From positions 1 through 7,076 of the forward strand of contig CAIZKE010000150.1 of NCBI GenBank assembly GCA_903933475.1: 7,076 nucleotides of DNA. Direction: 5' to 3'. A model generated the notes under the pieces. The model made no database searches, was not told the DNA's origin, and saw only the letters and a program-made list of their open reading frames with translations. The DNA comes from an uncultured Alphaproteobacteria bacterium. GTDB taxonomy: Bacteria > Pseudomonadota > Alphaproteobacteria > Caulobacterales > Caulobacteraceae. Of the stretch, positions 5,137 through 7,076 are shown in pieces (position 1 is the stretch's first letter; each line of letters begins with the position of its first letter). A program made the position numbers and the translations under genes.

Positions 5137-5709
5137 ATGGCAAGGCCCAGGATCGGCGCAGAGAGGCGAGAGGAGATTCTCGTAGCATTCGAGGCCTGCG
5201 TTGCTCGCAAAGGTCTGGCCAAAACGACTCTCGTCGACGTTGCAGAACAGGCCGGGCAACCGCGGCCACTGGTTCGCTACTTTATCGGCAACCGAGATGC
5301 GATGGTAACTGCGTTGATCGACCGGTTGCTGGAACGTGGAGAGGCCCAGTTCCGGCGGTTGCCAATTGGCAGCACCGCCGAGCAGGCGATCGACTTCGTC
5401 CTTGACCAAGTATTTGCCGATGAGACGGCGAACATCGTGATCATGGAGTTGTGGCACCTGTCGCTGCGTGATGCCTCGCTTCGCGCGCGACTGGCTGCGA
5501 TCTACGAGCGGGTGATCCTTGAGATTGCGGCGCTGATCGACGGCCCTCATCCGCATGACCGAGCGTTCTGCGCGGTTGCGCTTGCCCTCGGCGCAGCTTT
5601 CTTTCGGCACCTTGGACTGGCTGTGCCGAACCCTGCCAATGTTCACGGAGCCTCGCATCGGTTGCTGCGCTCTGATTTTTCCGCTGCTGACAGGATTTTG
5701 AGCGCATGA
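5137..5709 (+). CDS. TetR/AcrR-family transcriptional regulator
   Basis: The 190-residue protein has the family plan. An N-terminal DNA-binding domain begins MARPRIGAERREEILVAFEA and contains the helix-turn-helix at about 30-52 (TTLVDVAEQAGQPRPLVRYF), then NRDAMVTALIDRLL. A helical ligand-binding domain fills about 60-190, including MELWHLSLRDASLRARLAAI. Most such proteins are repressors released by a small ligand. GAGGAG lies 8 nt before the ATG. Several inverted repeats just upstream suggest autorepression. Its stop overlaps the hydrolase start as ATGA, so the hydrolase is the likely controlled gene. Base composition is lower in GC than that of the genes left of the tRNA. The ligand cannot be inferred. 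Confidence 0.92.
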   Translation: MARPRIGAERREEILVAFEACVARKGLAKTTLVDVAEQAGQPRPLVRYFIGNRDAMVTALIDRLLERGEAQFRRLPIGSTAEQAIDFVLDQVFADETANIVIMELWHLSLRDASLRARLAAIYERVILEIAALIDGPHPHDRAFCAVALALGAAFFRHLGLAVPNPANVHGASHRLLRSDFSAADRILSA

Positions 5710-6857
5710 CGCAAACAACCATGGTCGAGCTCGGCCTGTTCACAGGTAAGCCACAACACGGCAATTTTGGCCGGTTCAAGGACATGCTGCCGGTATCGCA
5801 GATGGCGGCATCGACCGCACCACACCAGTTCACCGATGGCCAGACCTTGGCCCTGCCACAGAAGTACAGCTTTGCTGGTGAAGAGAAGTCCACCGACACC
5901 TTCCTGTCGGAAACTGACACGTCCTGCGTGTTGGTGCTGAAGCACGGCATGGTGGTGCAAGAGCTTTACCGCCTTAGCGGCGGGCGTCAGGTTCAGTGGA
6001 TCAGTTGGTCGGTCGCAAAAAGCTTCGTCTCAGCACTGGTCGGGATTGCGGTGTCCGAAGGCGCTATCCAAAGCATCGATGACGCAATCAGTGATTACAT
6101 CGTCGTCGAGCCAGGTTCCGCCTATGACGGGGTAAGCATCCGCGATGTGCTGCAGATGTCGTCTGGCGCGCGCTGGAACGAGGACTATGCCGACGCCACA
6201 TCAGATGTTCACCGGCTTGGCGCGACCATGGCCGGAGCGATGTCACTCGACACATTTGTTGCGACCATGGTGGCGGAGTCAAAGCCGGGCACGGTGTGCC
6301 GGTATAACAGTGGCGATACGCAAGCGCTTGGAGCGCTGCTGGTCCATGCGACGGGCCGATCACTTACCGATTTCATGCGCGAAAAGCTGGTGGAGCCGTT
6401 GGGATTCGAGTCCGACGCTTACTGGCTGGTCGACGGGACTGGCATGGAGATGGCGTTCGCGGGTCTCAACATGACCGCGCGCGATTTTGCCAAGCTGGGC
6501 GAGCTCTATCGCAACAAGGGGCAGTGGAACGGGCGTCAGATCGTGCCGGAGGAGTGGGTCATCACCTCGGTTAGTGCCGATGCGCCGCACCTGCAACCGG
6601 GTCAGCCGATCCTCGCGGATCATCCGCTCGATCTTGGCTATGGCTATCAATGGTGGCTGCCCAATGGCGATCGCGGCGAGTTCAGCGCGATCGGGATCTA
6701 CAACCAGCTGATTTATGTCGATCCGTCGCGCGGCGTGACCATCGTCAAGCTATCAGCCAATCCGGCCTATGGCACCACCATGGACGAAAGCACTAATCGC
6801 GAGATGGAGAACATTGCTCTCCTGCGCGCCATCGCCGCTGCAACCGAGGCACAGTAG
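5706..6857 (+). CDS. serine hydrolase, beta-lactamase/NylB-like family
   Basis: The 383-residue protein belongs to the penicillin-binding-fold serine hydrolases (Pfam beta-lactamase, class C-like). The catalytic S-x-x-K is WSVAKSF, with nucleophile S102 and K105. The second motif Y-x-N is RYNSGD (Y200, N201). The third position usually occupied by K/H-x-G is here FSAIGIYNQLIYVDP (about 326-340), like the 6-aminohexanoate-dimer hydrolase (NylB) and esterase subgroup rather than true beta-lactamases. No signal peptide is seen, so it is probably cytosolic. Likely activity is amide or ester hydrolysis; the substrate is unknown. The ATG overlaps the TetR stop by 4 bp. AGGA (5692-5695) lies 10 nt upstream. 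An internal ATG at 5721 is a less likely start. Confidence 0.9.
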   Translation: MTQTTMVELGLFTGKPQHGNFGRFKDMLPVSQMAASTAPHQFTDGQTLALPQKYSFAGEEKSTDTFLSETDTSCVLVLKHGMVVQELYRLSGGRQVQWISWSVAKSFVSALVGIAVSEGAIQSIDDAISDYIVVEPGSAYDGVSIRDVLQMSSGARWNEDYADATSDVHRLGATMAGAMSLDTFVATMVAESKPGTVCRYNSGDTQALGALLVHATGRSLTDFMREKLVEPLGFESDAYWLVDGTGMEMAFAGLNMTARDFAKLGELYRNKGQWNGRQIVPEEWVITSVSADAPHLQPGQPILADHPLDLGYGYQWWLPNGDRGEFSAIGIYNQLIYVDPSRGVTIVKLSANPAYGTTMDESTNREMENIALLRAIAAATEAQ

Positions 6858-7076
6858 AGGCAAGCTCCCTAGCATCTGGACCCGTATGAGTAGTGTAGAG
6901 GAATGTCGGCTTTCACAATTCCAGCGCGTTAAACCGGACAGGCAGCAGGCGGCCCACAAGCTGCCATTCAGGGGTTGCGATATACGTGCCTGAAAGGGCG
7001 TTGGAACCTGAACCACTGATTTTTGCAGATTTTTTGGATCCCCTGCCAATCAGGAAGTGTTTCTCACTTTGGATGA
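6858..7076. other. right-hand non-coding stretch with small inverted repeats
   Basis: I see no convincing gene here. Small inverted repeats are GGCAGC/GCTGCC (6941-6946/6960-6965), TTCAGG/CCTGAA (6967-6972/6989-6994) and AAGTG-TTTCT-CACTT (7055-7069). There is also an AT-rich near-duplicate, GATTTTTGCA then GATTTTTTGG (7018-7037). None has a proper T-tract, so a hydrolase terminator is not clear. The short frames here have unusual codon use and no ribosome binding site. The sequence could lead to a gene beyond the window or mark the end of acquired DNA. Confidence 0.4.

Overview
The window reads as a chromosomal segment of a high-GC alphaproteobacterium. A Caulobacterales-like host (Caulobacter/Phenylobacterium type) is the best guess. 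It rests on very high GC3 coding sequence, a DUF2092 periplasmic protein, an entericidin-type lipoprotein, and clustered intergenic hairpins of the CTCCCC...GGGGAG kind. The genus assignment is inference, since no rRNA or species marker is present.

Layout from left to right. Positions 1-519 hold no convincing intact gene. There is a 15-bp tandem duplication, a minus-strand coding-like stretch broken by a stop, and a short plus-strand frame of unknown function. A strong intrinsic terminator (520-553) serves the minus-strand entericidin-like lipoprotein gene (584-733). Upstream of that on the same strand lies a two-gene operon: a thiolase-fold protein lacking both thiolase cysteines (1230-2414), then a zinc-ribbon/OB-fold DUF35 partner (815-1225). 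The pair is typical of acyl-CoA thiolase-like or retro-aldolase complexes. The divergent intergenic region (2415-2851) carries about 170 bp of alternating hairpin repeat units.

On the plus strand a coupled pair follows: a secreted DUF2092 protein (2852-3646) and a secreted Gly/Tyr-rich protein with a hydrophobic segment and two cysteines (3658-4251). Next is an RraA/HMG-aldolase-fold gene (4356-4838) preceded by a 10-bp inverted repeat. tRNA-Ser(CGA) (4939-5028) comes after its own likely promoter.

Directly downstream of the tRNA the base composition drops. A TetR regulator (5137-5709) and a serine hydrolase of the beta-lactamase/NylB-like family (5706-6857) form an ATGA-overlapping operon, with several operator-like inverted repeats upstream. 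This looks like an acquired two-gene cassette next to a tRNA gene, but no integrase or duplicated tRNA end is visible here. The last 220 bp have no recognisable gene.

I see no clear new defence, RNA or mobile system. The items most worth a second look are the Cys-less thiolase/DUF35 pair, the repeat cluster with apparently compensating stem changes, the self-contained TetR/hydrolase cassette at the tRNA, and the DUF2092/Gly-Tyr protein pair.
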